Positions 10,686 through 21,291 of a stretch of DNA of 64,000 nucleotides are shown piece by piece; the stretch's first letter is position 1, and each line of letters opens with the position of its first letter. Position numbers and translations under genes: made by a program. This DNA is from Paraphysomonas bandaiensis. Taxonomy: Eukaryota > Chrysophyceae. The notes beneath the pieces are model-generated. The model did no database searches and was not told the DNA's origin. It was given only the letters and a program-made list of their open reading frames with translations. Location: NCBI GenBank assembly GCA_965644295.1, contig CBFFRP010000241.1, positions 62,001 to 126,000 of the forward strand, written 5' to 3'.

Positions 10686-11603
10686 ATGCCAGCCTACACT
10701 CCACCTCATAAACGACACAATGTTGTTGGAAAACTCACCCACTGCTGGACACGTAAGTCAGGTGAACCGGGTTACCTCGGTCCCATGGTGTTCCCATCAC
10801 CTAACGGGAGTGGTCTGGGTATGGTCGGTCGCCCTCATATCGTATTCAACACTCCCACACAATCAATCAAAGGAACATATGTGTTCAATTGTACAAGTGA
10901 TCAATTGAATATTGCTGTAGGATGTGAACCGGGTTATGATACTGATCAGCATGGTGACCCGACAACAGGAGTACAGATGCATCTCTGGATGAACGGGTCA
11001 ATCACTTTTAGGATTCGTCCAAGTTTAAGTGAGCATGATGTACTCTTTCGTATTGTTTTACCCATGAGGCCAACTGAGGGTAGTCGATTTCGTTTTGATG
11101 TACAGCTGCGGACTAAGTGGGAGAATTGTGTTTCCTTTCGTGTTGTTGAACTGCTGGAAGGCAATGTGGATGGGTACGATACTGGCCCCGTTGTTATATC
11201 AGTACCTGCATCTAGGAGACCAAATAATGGTAATGGTGTTGCCGCTATTTATAATTGTGAGAGCGGTCGTTATTCAACTCTTGAGTCTTTGGTGGTAGAT
11301 GGATTAAATATGATGCCATCACTCCTTGAGCTACTAAACTCCGGAAATAAATATCGATATGGAATTATTACGCAGCAGGAGAAAGAAAATGATACTTTTG
11401 ATTTGCACATAGATGTTAATCCTGGATTAAAAAATGCTACTACGGTGTGCCCGTTGGAATACGACCGTCGAAAAAGAGAAAAAAAGAATAAACGAAGGGA
11501 TGGGGATAAGGGCAAGCCTTTTTTCTACCCCAAACCCCTGCAAGGGGCTTTTTCTCCGAAAGTTTCCAATTACAACCGTTCCAATTACAACCGAAGGTTG
11601 TAA
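10686..11603 (+). CDS. Uncharacterised 305-aa protein, C-terminus supplied by a repeat
   Basis: Uninterrupted frame from ATG 10686, chosen because the preceding bases (ATATACATACCCACACC) resemble the leaders of other genes here; an in-frame ATG at 10593 would add 31 residues. I do not recognise the family. The body has alternating hydrophobic and polar stretches typical of a beta-rich fold (GTYVFNCTSDQLNIAVG, SFRVVELLEG). From about residue 270 the protein becomes Lys/Arg-rich and the last ~35 codons lie inside repeat R1, which recurs at 13.0 kb. The original C-terminus was therefore probably lost when the repeat arrived. It may be a host gene or part of the neighbouring virus-like element. 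Confidence 0.5.
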   Translation: MPAYTPPHKRHNVVGKLTHCWTRKSGEPGYLGPMVFPSPNGSGLGMVGRPHIVFNTPTQSIKGTYVFNCTSDQLNIAVGCEPGYDTDQHGDPTTGVQMHLWMNGSITFRIRPSLSEHDVLFRIVLPMRPTEGSRFRFDVQLRTKWENCVSFRVVELLEGNVDGYDTGPVVISVPASRRPNNGNGVAAIYNCESGRYSTLESLVVDGLNMMPSLLELLNSGNKYRYGIITQQEKENDTFDLHIDVNPGLKNATTVCPLEYDRRKREKKNKRRDGDKGKPFFYPKPLQGAFSPKVSNYNRSNYNRRL

Positions 11604-11770
11604 TTCTCTCACTCTTGTCAATTTAACTTTATAGCTTATTATTAATAACTTAATTACTTTGTATATTATTTATATTCTTATAATAAAATTAATTACTTTT
11701 TTATATTATTTATATTGTTATAATAAAAAATTAATATAGACAGTAAAGTAGATTTAAAAGGTAGTGTTAA
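11500..11770 (+). repeat. Repeat R1, copy 1, with two hairpins
   Basis: About 270 bp similar to 13000-13240. It contains a GC hairpin (CCCCTGCAAGGGG) and a second hairpin AATTACAACC-GAA-GGTTGTAATT, followed by a very AT-rich tail with TATTATTTATATT runs. Copy 2 keeps both stems with different bases in them. Confidence 0.85.
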
Positions 11771-12115
11771 TGGTAGAAGTCCATAGGTTAGTTGCACTGG
11801 CTTTTATACCAAATCCAGAAAATAACATATAAATATAAGCCTTGTGTAGATCATATAAATAATAACACATTAGACAACAATGTTAATAATTTGAGATGGG
11901 CGACACGGGCGGAGAATAATTATAACCAAAAGTTAAGCAAAGCAAATAAATCTGAAACAAAAGAAAAAAGAAATGGGTTGCATCAATAACATTAGACGGC
12001 ATTAAAATCCACATTGGAAGTTTTGGTACAATAGAAGCAGCAAAAAACAAAGCAAGAATAAAAAGAGCGAATAAAGCCTTTGGGGTTTTCATAAATGCCT
12101 GTGAAAGAGAATAAG
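11771..12115 (+). pseudogene. HNH homing-endonuclease relic
   Basis: Conceptual translation in shifting frames shows VHRLVALAFIPNP, then CVDHINNNTLDNNVNNLRWA and, further on, an AP2-like segment (HIGSFGTIEAAKNKARIK). This order is characteristic of NUMOD4/HNH endonucleases with an AP2-type DNA-binding domain, common in giant viruses, Polinton-like viruses and phages. The frame is broken at least twice (near 11830 and near 11985), so the enzyme is dead. It sits immediately after repeat R1, so R1 and the nuclease probably arrived together. Confidence 0.75.
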
Positions 12116-12436
12116 AACCCCTTACATAACAATAACAATGAATATAACGAATACGATACATAATCAATCAAAGACAATGTGCCTGATATGCACTCATAAT
12201 GAGATCATATTTCCTTTATTTCCATGCTTGTTACATATCACAATGATATAGACACAATGACAATGAATATTATGAATGAATATATATATATGTATATATA
12301 TACTCGTAGACACACAAACAACATACACAACAACACAAAAACCAACAATCGAGATATTTTATACACTGTAATATATTTCTGTCCGTCTCGCCGTGTACAT
12401 ATACTGGCCGTATTTCTGCGTACTATAAGTATAGTT
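12116..12436. other. AT-rich spacer
   Basis: Low-complexity AT-rich DNA with a TATATATATGTATATATA stretch near 12280. No gene seen. Confidence 0.5.
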
Positions 12437-12830
12437 ACGTAACTACATATGGCCTTATTAAGGCTTTGATCAAGAGGTATCCCTTTGGGAGAAGCCCCTC
12501 GGGGTTGTGATCAGGAGGTCTCCCTTTGGGATGGGACTCCACTAAAAGCTTTGAGGAGACCCATCCTAAAGCGAGGCTTCCTGATGAAGCGCCCCAGTGA
12601 GTCCAAAGACACACATCCTGGCGAACATCACAAGCAACGTAAAAGAATGGAAGTGGTGGTACCTTGGTTCTTGTGGCGACGCACAAGCAGCTTCTGTAAG
12701 TTTGTACTGATTAGTTACGGATAGAGGTCTAAATAGTATGACTACCATTCCTCTAGCCACTATATTGGTGCAGAGTTTCAACGCCTATTGTTAAATAATC
12801 AGGCATTCAATATATTGTGGATGATAACAA
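12437..12830 (-). repeat. Structured dispersed repeat, copy D (diverged)
   Basis: On the minus strand it reads TTAACAATAGGCGTT near its start and contains GCTTGTGCGTCGCCACAAG, matching the core of copies A and B. The distal part has changed and shows internal duplications of a CTCCCTTTGGGA-type motif. Confidence 0.65.
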
Positions 12831-12999
12831 ATAATCATATAAATAATGTATAAGTTACTTTCATTTAATTATAAGTTACTTTACTTATATAAGGGTCGTA
12901 TAAAATATAAATAATCAAATTGTAACAGTTCGAAACGATATTCCACTCATTTAGTATGTATATTGACTATTGGCCATATTTTCATACAATGAAAAACGG

Positions 13000-13240
13000 G
13001 TGGGGTGGGAAAAGAGGCAAGCCATTTTTTTTAACCCCAACCCCAATTTCAATTGGGGCTTTCTCTTCGCAAGCTTCCAATTACAACCCATTCGGGTTGT
13101 AATTCTCTCTCTTGCTAGTTTCTACTTATATACTATTATTTATATTCTTATAATAAAATTAAATACTTTATATATTATTTATATTGTTATAATTAAAAAG
13201 TAATATAGATAGTAGTAGATGTAATAGGTAGAGTTAATGG
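13000..13240 (+). repeat. Repeat R1, copy 2, with two hairpins
   Basis: Similar to 11500-11770. Stems are CCCCAATT-TC-AATTGGGG and ACAACCC-ATTC-GGGTTGT. Relative to copy 1 both stems have changed on both sides so that pairing is kept. Downstream, GTAGAGTTAATGGTAGAA matches the beginning of the sequence after copy 1, but no nuclease follows. Confidence 0.85.
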
Positions 13241-13632
13241 TAGAAACAGGGGGAGGAAAAAATAAAATATAAAATAATTAAAATTTATAAAGGTTGTAAA
13301 AAACCCGGATTCTACCTTGAAAACTACTAAATAATATAAAGGTGAATAATGCTCTATGCTCTAGGATGTGTTGTAGTAATATAAGGGCGAATAATGCTCT
13401 GGATGTGTTGTAGTAGTATAACATATATTTTTAAACCAGTCATTTTTTGCAACAACAACAAAATTGCAACAGAGAAAAGAATACTTGTAGTCACGTTTTC
13501 TGTTTAGCAGATTTTTATTAAACTAAGTTGAATTTTATATTTTATAAAAATATAGAAAACATTTTTTAAATATATAAAATCATTTAAAAAAATAATTATA
13601 TATATATATTATATATTAGTATATATATAATT
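13241..13632. other. AT-rich spacer in the virus-like region
   Basis: Extremely AT-rich. A 30-bp unit ending AATAATGCTCT...GGATGTGTTGTAGTA is duplicated around 13340-13425. No gene seen. Confidence 0.5.
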
Positions 13633-13788
13633 ATGACAAAAACAAAATCTGAAATCAACGGTGAAAAGATTGCAAAAGAAGAGAAGGAGCAATATATTGA
13701 CAAATATTTGCAACTTTACAAAGACGAAACAAAGACAAAGAACTTAAAAGATTATATAAAGAAGTTAACAGTTATGAAACATATATAA
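13633..13788 (+). CDS. Small Lys/Glu-rich ORF, possible remnant of virus-like element
   Basis: 51 residues starting MTKTKSEINGEKIAKEEKEQ, strongly charged and predicted helical. No family recognised. It lies just after a TATATA-rich stretch that could serve as promoter and before the protease relic. Reported because its composition differs from the surrounding AT-rich noise. Confidence 0.3.
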   Translation: MTKTKSEINGEKIAKEEKEQYIDKYLQLYKDETKTKNLKDYIKKLTVMKHI

Positions 13789-14085
13789 ATAAGTAGGTCT
13801 CTGAAACTGTGGGAACCTTAAATACAAAGATGAGAATAAATGAAAGCACAATAAGAACAGATATAATTAAAAAACTAGAAAACAAAAGATTATGTGAAAG
13901 TTTTCTCTAAGTCAACAACTTACATTAAACAAAATATATTTCATGGATACGATAGTATGTTTTATGTGGTCATGTTCTACCATATGAGTATTCACAAACT
14001 ATTTTTATAAATACATTTGGGAAGTATTTTCCGGATCATATCAAAGCATGCTTTAACAAATACTCTGATAAACATACTTTAGTAT

Positions 14086-14431
14086 GTGATAACACAATTA
14101 GCTAATCGAACTCCCATTCAAAATGAAATGATTATCGTCAATATCGATGACGGCTCCAAAGGTACACATTGGGCTGCCATATTTTCACAGGGTAAACGCT
14201 ATTTATATTTCGACACATTTGCCCTCGCGCCACCAACAAATATCGCGGCGTATATTAAACGTGTGAATGGAAACAAAAAATACCATACAATAATTCCAAA
14301 CTACAGGATCCTCGTGCAGAATCGTGCGATTATTGGCGCGCGCTCTGATTGGACTATATGAGAAAGCGATCCATTCTGACAAAATGGTCACTCACCCGAA
14401 TTCACAACATATTCACTTCACTATTCAATAA
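14086..14431 (+). pseudogene. Adenain-like cysteine protease relic (Polinton-like virus/virophage type)
   Basis: The frame 14086-14361 contains GTHWAAIF followed by YLYFDTFALAPP, the His and Asp blocks of the adenovirus-protease (C5) fold used by Polintons, virophages and Polinton-like viruses. The segment expected to carry the catalytic Cys is present (ESC, TGC at about 14325) but in a different frame, and the tail continues in the third frame to a stop at 14431. Three reading frames within about 60 bases show pseudogenisation. In a living virus this enzyme matures capsid proteins. The family call is by motif and should be tested by profile search. Confidence 0.7.
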
Positions 14432-14503
14432 TGCGGAACAAAACAAAATCATACTGCACAAACTATACTCCGGCTTTTTTAGTGCTCTACAAGTAAAAAG
14501 TAG

Positions 14504-14641
14504 ATGATCCGCAACGACATAAATCCACTACCCGAACCACGCCCACTGCAACACTCACGCATACATAGCGACGAAGGCAAGTCGCAGCCACCACTCATTC
14601 CCAGTAAACGCGTCTTTTTGAAGGAATGGAACAGGAAATAA
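14504..14641 (+). CDS. Small Pro-rich ORF, virus-like region
   Basis: 45 residues beginning MIRNDINPLPEPRPL. Family unknown. Its stop overlaps the start of the next ORF by 16 bases, a tight packing not seen between host genes in this window. Confidence 0.35.
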   Translation: MIRNDINPLPEPRPLQHSRIHSDEGKSQPPLIPSKRVFLKEWNRK

Positions 14642-14877
14642 AACGAATTCGGGACGAGAAACATGCGTGCGAATTTGTTAAAGCAGTTCGTACCCATCTA
14701 ATGTTGTTCGACAAATCGCAAAACAAATACAGCAACCGGATATTGCTGTGTAGGATGCAATGTGTTGAAAATTTCATCTTGGGGAAATCACGGGGTTTAT
14801 TCCGCGAACGACTTGTCATCGAATGTGTGTCCGAATTTTTCGGCGGTGACGAAGATATCATTTGCAAAATGATCTAA
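14626..14877 (+). CDS. Small ORF, virus-like region
   Basis: 83 residues (MEQEIKRIRDEKHACEFVKA...), predicted mostly helical, unrecognised. It overlaps the preceding ORF and is followed six bases later by another ORF. GC content is higher than in the flanks. It may be a surviving gene of the same element as the protease relic. Confidence 0.4.
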   Translation: MEQEIKRIRDEKHACEFVKAVRTHLMLFDKSQNKYSNRILLCRMQCVENFILGKSRGLFRERLVIECVSEFFGGDEDIICKMI

Positions 14878-14883
14878 CTCCTC

Positions 14884-14970
14884 ATGCCAAAAATTAAAAA
14901 CTACAAATGGTTCCGCCGTAACATGAAGAAAGCAATTCGTTTTTTTGCAAACTTGCTTTGGACGAAGTAA
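14884..14970 (+). CDS. 28-residue basic peptide ORF, virus-like region
   Basis: MPKIKNYKWFRRNMKKAIRF... with 9 Lys/Arg and a hydrophobic end. Very short, reported only because it continues the compact run of three ORFs on one strand. It could be a minor virion or membrane peptide. Confidence 0.25.
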   Translation: MPKIKNYKWFRRNMKKAIRFFANLLWTK

Positions 14971-15126
14971 CCTCTCACCTCACAAGAAAATCAATTCAAA
15001 TTGGATTTCGATATATCCTCCCACTCATACTCGCCGCCGTGTAATATATATATACTAGAAAGAAATATTAATCGGTTGACGACTCAAGACTCCATGTATC
15101 ACCCGTCAATCTAAAGTTTGATAGTA

Positions 15127-15511
15127 TTATACATAATATAACCGGCGGATGCGATTACAATCCACAATCCGTATGATTGAATATCTCTTTGTTGTTGTCA
15201 CTGGTTCAGTATATAAAGTTGCGTCTTGAGTTGCTGGATATGCAACGTCATCTACATACCTCCATGTTGATCCATCATCGGAACCAGAATAGAACAAGCT
15301 TTCATTGTTCTTTCCTGTTGTGTGCTTGTTTCCTGTGTTGCTATCGATGTCAATCGCATCTTAAAAGGAAACTGTGTGTGTCCAGCATGGAGAGTTCCAC
15401 TAGTGCCTGTATAATCGCCGGGTGTTCATCATAAGCTTCACTAGATGGCATCGCATTGAACACACTGTCTCTGTAATTGTCGATATCATTCAGGTCAGTG
15501 TTATCATCAGA
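15127..15511 (-). pseudogene. Fibre/discoidin-like domain relic
   Basis: On the minus strand one frame reads DNTDLNDIDNYRDSVFNAMP and, after a frameshift, another reads SGSDDGSTWRYVDDVAYP and later KRYSIIRIVD up to a stop at 15127. The GS(N/D)DGSTW...Y..IRIV pattern is that of discoidin-like (F5/8-type) domains found in fibre-like proteins of large DNA viruses and Polinton-like viruses. The frame is broken in at least one place. It lies 160 bp from the compact ORFs and opposite in strand, so it likely belongs to the same dead element. Confidence 0.5.
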
Positions 15512-15604
15512 AAGGATCTACAGAGTCTTGTATCTACCAGATGAAGAGCATTATGCAGCCTGGACCAGCACTATCAGCGGAATAAGTTCTTGTTATATGA
15601 GGGT

Positions 15605-15940
15605 CAATCCGTATCGGCATCCTTTGTGTATTTTTGTACCAATATGCCTCTAATATTGAGATAATAATTATCTGTATTCCAATCGTAGTTGTATGTAGGT
15701 AATATAGAAGATTTTTGATTCAATTTATTTCCGAAACATTATATCATGAGATTGATACATACATACATGGACATGGACATGGTGTTGGTGAGTGGAGATG
15801 CGTAGCATCTTATTTTTCGGAAATAAAATGAAGCAAAAACCCTCTATAGTACTTACACACAAGTACGGCTGGAATACAGAAAATTGTTGTCTCAATATTA
15901 GAGGCATCTGAGAACAAAAATATACGAACGATGCCAATAC
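15605..15940. repeat. Foldback (MITE-like) element, two inverted arms
   Basis: Arms 15611-15735 and 15935-15800 are inverted copies of about 130 bp around a short spacer. Shared stretches include ATGCCTCTAATATTGAGA and CAATTTATTTCCGAAA. A single arm occurs again at 23043-23178. No coding potential. Confidence 0.8.
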
Positions 15941-16362
15941 GCCAACTACGTAGCTACATCATGCATTATCACACTGAGAATGGTTGTGCATGTCGATTTT
16001 ATTGATCTATTTAATTGAAAAGTTATCGTTTTTTCATTAAAAAGTCACTTTTATTTTACTTTTCATTGAAAAATCATGGTTTTTCAATGAAATAAACAAT
16101 AATACAAAATATGCAGTGAACTCAGCAATGCATACATACATAGATAGAGATGCGCAGTCACAACACTCAGTAGCACCCACTAGAGAGCCATACACAGTGA
16201 TAAGTTACGCTGTCAATATGGGGCAGTATGGGGATTAACAAGAGCAAAGGGGGATCCCATATACAGCCCACAGTCTCCTATGAAGCAGCGTCTCTTAGAT
16301 CACGTATCTACGGTACACTCCACCCATACATACACATACCTTCCCTCACACCTCTTAACAGG

Positions 16363-19300
16363 ATGATAACAACGTTGTCTATCGTTCATATACAAGTAAT
16401 GCACCTAAGATACTACTTGAAACGATCAGTGCAAGGACTGCTACGGTATGTATGTGTGTATGTATGTGTGGATGCATGTATGTATGTATGTGTGTATGTA
16501 TGTGTGGATGCATGTATGTATGTATGTATGTATGTATGTATGTATGTATGTATGTATGTGTGTATGTATGTGTGGATGCATGTATGTATGTATGTGTGTA
16601 TGTATGTGTGGATGCATGTATGTATGGATGCATGTATAACTCTGATCAGTTTTCTGTTATATATAACACTCTACTTACAGATTATTCTACTGGTTACTTA
16701 CTTAACATTTGCGTTAGCATTTCTATTTGATTTAAGGAGTACAATAATTGGATTTAGGAATGGAAACAAAATGCTTTCATCTACTAGTTGTGATTCTCAG
16801 GGTATCATTATTGGAAACGAGAACGTAGACTATGGATGTACTCTACTAGTGGAAGATAACTCGAGTTCAACACAAGATGTCATATGGGTGGGCCATGTAC
16901 AGGGGTTCGATAACATCATATCTGTTGCACTACAGGCGAAGTATCGCAACATTTCAAGTATCAGTCTGAATGGTACTGTATTGGATGATGATGGGGAACT
17001 GCAAGGTATCACTATCCGATACGATGTGGCACTATATGCTTGTTATCATAATAAGGGTTGTGGATATGTGTCTAGTTCTGGGGAAGAGACCAGTAACAGT
17101 CACTGGAACAAGGTGCTGATGGACACTGGAAGAGAAGTGACTGTAGCAGATGTGTACAACATTGGGGATGACACTGCAACTGTACAGTTGATGCCGAATA
17201 CTTTTCAAAATCAGGAAAGTCTACCAGACAATGGTAAAGTGAAGTCTTATCTAGTATACGTGACGTATAAGGGACAGCAGCCATACTTTGTCAGCAACAG
17301 TAAGGTTGAATACAAGTTTGCGAACATTAATAGAAGCAGTTTCTTCGCCGCCCGCGTACTGCTCCAACTTTGTGTGTTTTTTACATTGCTTACAATCGTG
17401 GCTTATGTGAGGGGTCTTCTCGCACGATACAAAAGCCTCAGACACGCTTTACCTGAGCAACGTTGGTTGCTGTGGTACATGGTAGCCCTTGTGTTGTTTC
17501 AAAACCCTGTTTATTGCGTGATCACCTGGCAGTCCAAACCCTCACCAGAGGCCGTATACACCACTTATTTCTTAGATGCCCTGTCCCAGGCATCCTTCTT
17601 TACAATATGGCTTCTCTACTCCGATGGTCTTCGTAGGCAGTTCAATTACTACACTTTTTACGTTCCTAAGCTTGTAATGGGCTTGCTACTCTTTTCCACC
17701 AACTTAGTGGTGACCACACTACAGTTTCCTTCGATCTCTGTCGGTCTTAGTAGATCCCCAGTTACCGCCGTGTCTGAGTGGTCCTATAACACGAAGCTAT
17801 CCTTTATCGTATTTTCGCTCTCATTTTTATGTCTGCTTTTGTTGTGGACGATATGGTGGTTTTATTCTTTGTGGAATACAGGATCCTCTCTGTCCAAATT
17901 ACCGTACATGAGCACGCGCTATCTACAGCTGTGGTTCAGATTCTTCTCACTTCAGGCTACTCTCGTGACACTGTATTATGTATTTCAATACTTTGTTACT
18001 ATATATTATATCTTTAGCTACTCCGACAATACCTCCAGAATATCTTTGGAGAACATCACTGACAACGTTAATGTGAGTAGTGATTGGATAGAATATGTGC
18101 TCTGATAATCCCATAGACTCTTTTCCGGCAACAATCGCTCCTATTCGGAAAGGTGTTCTTTTTAACAGTGTATGCGATGATTCTTGCATTTTTCTTTTTC
18201 CCAGCGGGCATGTTAGATGAACAAATGGCGGCAGTAGCTGCGACTTATGTTGTCAATGAATCGGAGATTCCACATGTCTACAGGAGCAGAGAAAGAGTAA
18301 TACGCAACACAAAAGCCATAAGTCGATTCACTCAGGCCAATCCCAATGTATTTTGTGTGGATTTGGCCCTTGACCTGCTAGAAATAGCATTTCAGTCTTA
18401 TAATGATCCTAAGTTCTACCCTACGGACGGTGGATATGGTGTGATTGATGTTGAGAAACAGGGATACCGTCTACTAAACCACGCATACGACTCTGACCAT
18501 GATACTGTATGCTTCATTTTCAAGCACATCAAGAAAGCGCGGGTGGTCATAGCTTTTAGGTCATAACTGTTTGTTCTGAACTCTGAGCTGATAATTAATG
18601 TATTGCAGAGGATCTTGTAGTAAGAAGCACTGGTCTGCGAATTTAAACTATAGTAGGCGGCCAGTTAATCTCGCATCAATGACAATGCATGATCTGGACG
18701 CCTTAGACGGGCTGGAGGATGCACAGTCATGTCACTCAAACCAAGAAGGTATACAACGGTGGGATTATATGTAGCAATGATCTATTCAATTCGTCTTTTG
18801 GGCCTATACATGCTTTAAGTGACTGTACAATATGTATCAGGACGAATGTTTTCACGACAGAGCAGCTACATGTCCACCTCAGATGACGACTTGGATGAAG
18901 AGTCGAATATGCATGATGATAGGTATAGAAACCGACGTAGTATGCGGCAGTCATTGTTCCAGGTGAAAAAAGTGCTTTCTTTCGACTCTCTTTCACTTTT
19001 GTTTCATTTATGATGCAGAGAGGAATGTCCCAGGCAGCGAACTTGGCCGTAGATGCAACCACTGATATTTTCACTCTGGCCGCCTCTCACACTCCAGGGC
19101 TGCAGGATACTGTTAATACTCACATCCATAGTGGATTTTGGGAGGCGTATTTAACTGTCAGAATATTTATACACACCGTGTTGCGGCAGGAATTGGTAAC
19201 CAATCCTGCCCATATATTCTGCACTGGTCATTCTTTGGGTGGCGCGCTAGCTACTCTTGCTTCACTTGATCTCGCACTTCACACCATTCCCCGTGTGAAT

Positions 19301-20247
19301 GCCTACCTCAGGTCGAAAGGGTATGTACTTTTCAACAAATCGAAGTTATCCCGGTGATGTATTCACAGGCTTCAGATGACCGACGAAAGGGGACATGAAG
19401 GTGATATACCCCGCAACCACGAAACTGATCCAATTAAGAAGATCAAAATATGTATGTATAATTTTGGGTCACCGCGGGTTGGTAATATTCACTTCGCGAA
19501 AGAGTTGAATGACCTGGTGCCTAACAGCTTTAGAGTTGGTGTGTATATACGATGTTCGTTTTTACCTTAAACCCTAACCTTACCGTTGTCTTTGCAGTGG
19601 TAGATGGTGACATCGTGTCAGGAGTACCCCGGACTGGGTACAAGCACGCTGGGACAGAGATAATAGTCGATGCCATTGGTGCGGGAAGCATTATTGTAGA
19701 CCCCAGCTTTGTTGAGAAGCGCCTGCGCACACGAAACAAGACCTCTGTATCCTCCCATTCACTTTTTGTTTATCGTCGAGGTCTACAGGGAGTAAAGGCG
19801 GCAACGGAGTATACCCGCTTGTATATGACTGCACGCAGTGAACAGTTTGGTGTCGCTACTGACGAAGAAAACGTGCTCATTGCGAAGCAGATGAGATTGG
19901 CACTTGAGTCGGGGCAAATTGCAGTAAGACTAGCTGAGAGTGAGGCGCGCGAGACAGAGTCCCATATCAGTGAATCCAGTGACAGTAAAGACATCCATAA
20001 CCGTCATGACATGGAGGTCGAGGAAACGCGAGATATGGCAAGAAGTGTCGAAATGAAACAACGGGGCGTAATCACAAGATTTTTAGATGGCACTATGATG
20101 ATAGTGGATTATATATCTAATATTCTGGGGAGGGGTCGACTTCATCAAGAAAGTGAAATATCTCAATCTATTGTAGATATGGATAATCAACATTCACATC
20201 GAAAGTCCCCACATTTAGAAAGTCATGTGGACGACACGACATATTAG
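16363..20247 (+). CDS. Wntless/TMEM181-like 7TM protein fused to class 3 lipase
   Basis: Eight exons fit with GT-AG introns and consistent phases: 16363-16449, 16681-18072, 18117-18559, 18609-18748, 18841-18962, 19019-19320, 19369-19538, 19598-20247; 1,101 aa. The N-terminal part has one membrane anchor, a ~200-residue luminal domain and seven membrane spans (e.g. WLLWYMVALVLFQNPVYCV), the GOST/Wntless plan. The last span is completed only after intron 2, in the exon that continues into the lipase. The lipase has VVIAFRG before the splice, the nucleophile GHSLGGALA, an Asp in DGDIVSGVP and a His in YKHAG. An acidic insert (STSDDDLDEESNMHDD) interrupts the lipase domain. The active site would face the side of the C-terminus, presumably cytosol. 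Likely an acylglycerol or phospholipid hydrolase; substrate unknown. An in-frame ATG at 16228 is an alternative start. Confidence 0.85.
16446..16640. repeat. (TATG)n-derived array inside intron 1 of the 7TM-lipase gene
   Basis: A degenerate array with a higher-order unit TATGTGTGGATGCATG repeated about five times. It sits inside a 231-bp intron whose length is a multiple of three and which has no stop in the coding frame, so retention would add 77 residues. Confidence 0.9.
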
Positions 20248-20456
20248 ACAGACAATACACTCTATGTTATTGTAGGACCGTAGATTTTTGTATTTGTGAC
20301 GCGACTATGGGTGTTTGAGCAACACCATTTGTGGCATTGATGGTCTTATCTTCATTTTCCATGTCTAGAGGTGATAGTGGATAGTCTTATGTTGCTACGA
20401 CCTTTACTATCTTCGCTTTATCTTTGTACTATAAAACTCCCATTTTTCTACATTTA

Positions 20457-20785
20457 TGTACCCCCACATATCTTAATGCTTGTGTCAGTTCAATAGGCAT
20501 CCAGGGTATTGGGCTGCCTGCTGAAGTCAAGCATCCGGGAATGGGCCCACCATAAGGCTTAAGGGCATTCGGGGTATTGGGCTGCCTACTGAAGTCAAGC
20601 ATCCGGGCTACTAGTTCACCTTGGTGCCTTGCGGTGACGCACAAGCAGCTTTCGTAGCGCCAAATAGTAGGTTATTAGAGTTAAGCAGTAGTTAGTTAAA
20701 CTGTTTTGCTACATTAGTTCTGACTCTTACACACTCATATTGCTAATAAAATCAGACATTCACTACAAGATTAAAGTGTTAGGGC
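20457..20785 (-). repeat. Structured dispersed repeat, copy C
   Basis: On the minus strand it runs from TTTTATTAGCAATA through the core GCTTGTGCGTCACCGCAAGG to two tandem versions of CCGGATGCTTGACTTCAG followed by GCAGGCAGCCCAATACC. The 3' hairpin portion seen in copies A and B is missing. Confidence 0.7.
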
Positions 20786-21291
20786 TAACTTTCGCACGCG
20801 ATATAGGCGTCTTTGGGATGAGACTGTAGGTCTGAAAGCTACTCGAAAAACAAGCAATAGAATTGAAGGCAATTGCAATGCCAATAAATGGATGTTTGAT
20901 TAATAATTGCAATTACTATTGTTGAATACCACTCACCAATTAATTGTTACGCAAGCCATCTTCTAGTGATGTTCAATCACCCGTAGTCGCGTCGAAGGTT
21001 ACTCCGCCAATCAACCACAATCAAGTATTTATCACATGTATTTATGCTTAATTACAATTCGCATAATATATATCAGTATACTCGCGACATGATGTCCACC
21101 AGTCAAGTAGTACAAAGTAAGATACACATAGACTGAAATAATGCCGCGATAACTACACACTGCTCTCAATAAAGTTCTTTCAATTCACTACATATCATCA
21201 CAAATATTTCAAAAACACAATTTATGGCCCAATAAGAGGGCTCTACACATTTATAAAATGAGAGTAACATTGGCCGTCGCCACGTAAAATA
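20786..21291. other. Intergenic
   Basis: Spacer beside the 3' end of the patatin gene (which ends at 21292). No gene or RNA recognised. Confidence 0.5.

Noticed and set aside
10415-10711. Open frame starting inside the right inverted repeat of the first Tc1-type element
   Set aside because: It is a read-through of repeat sequence into flanking DNA without recognisable protein features.
12570-12620. Possible hammerhead ribozyme (CTGATGA near 12580)
   Set aside because: The required GAAA and cleavage-site elements are not in place.
18103-18105. Stop codon ending the 7TM protein separately from the lipase
   Set aside because: It lies inside a 44-bp intron with good GTGAGT and CATAG borders. 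Splicing restores the last membrane span and continues in frame.
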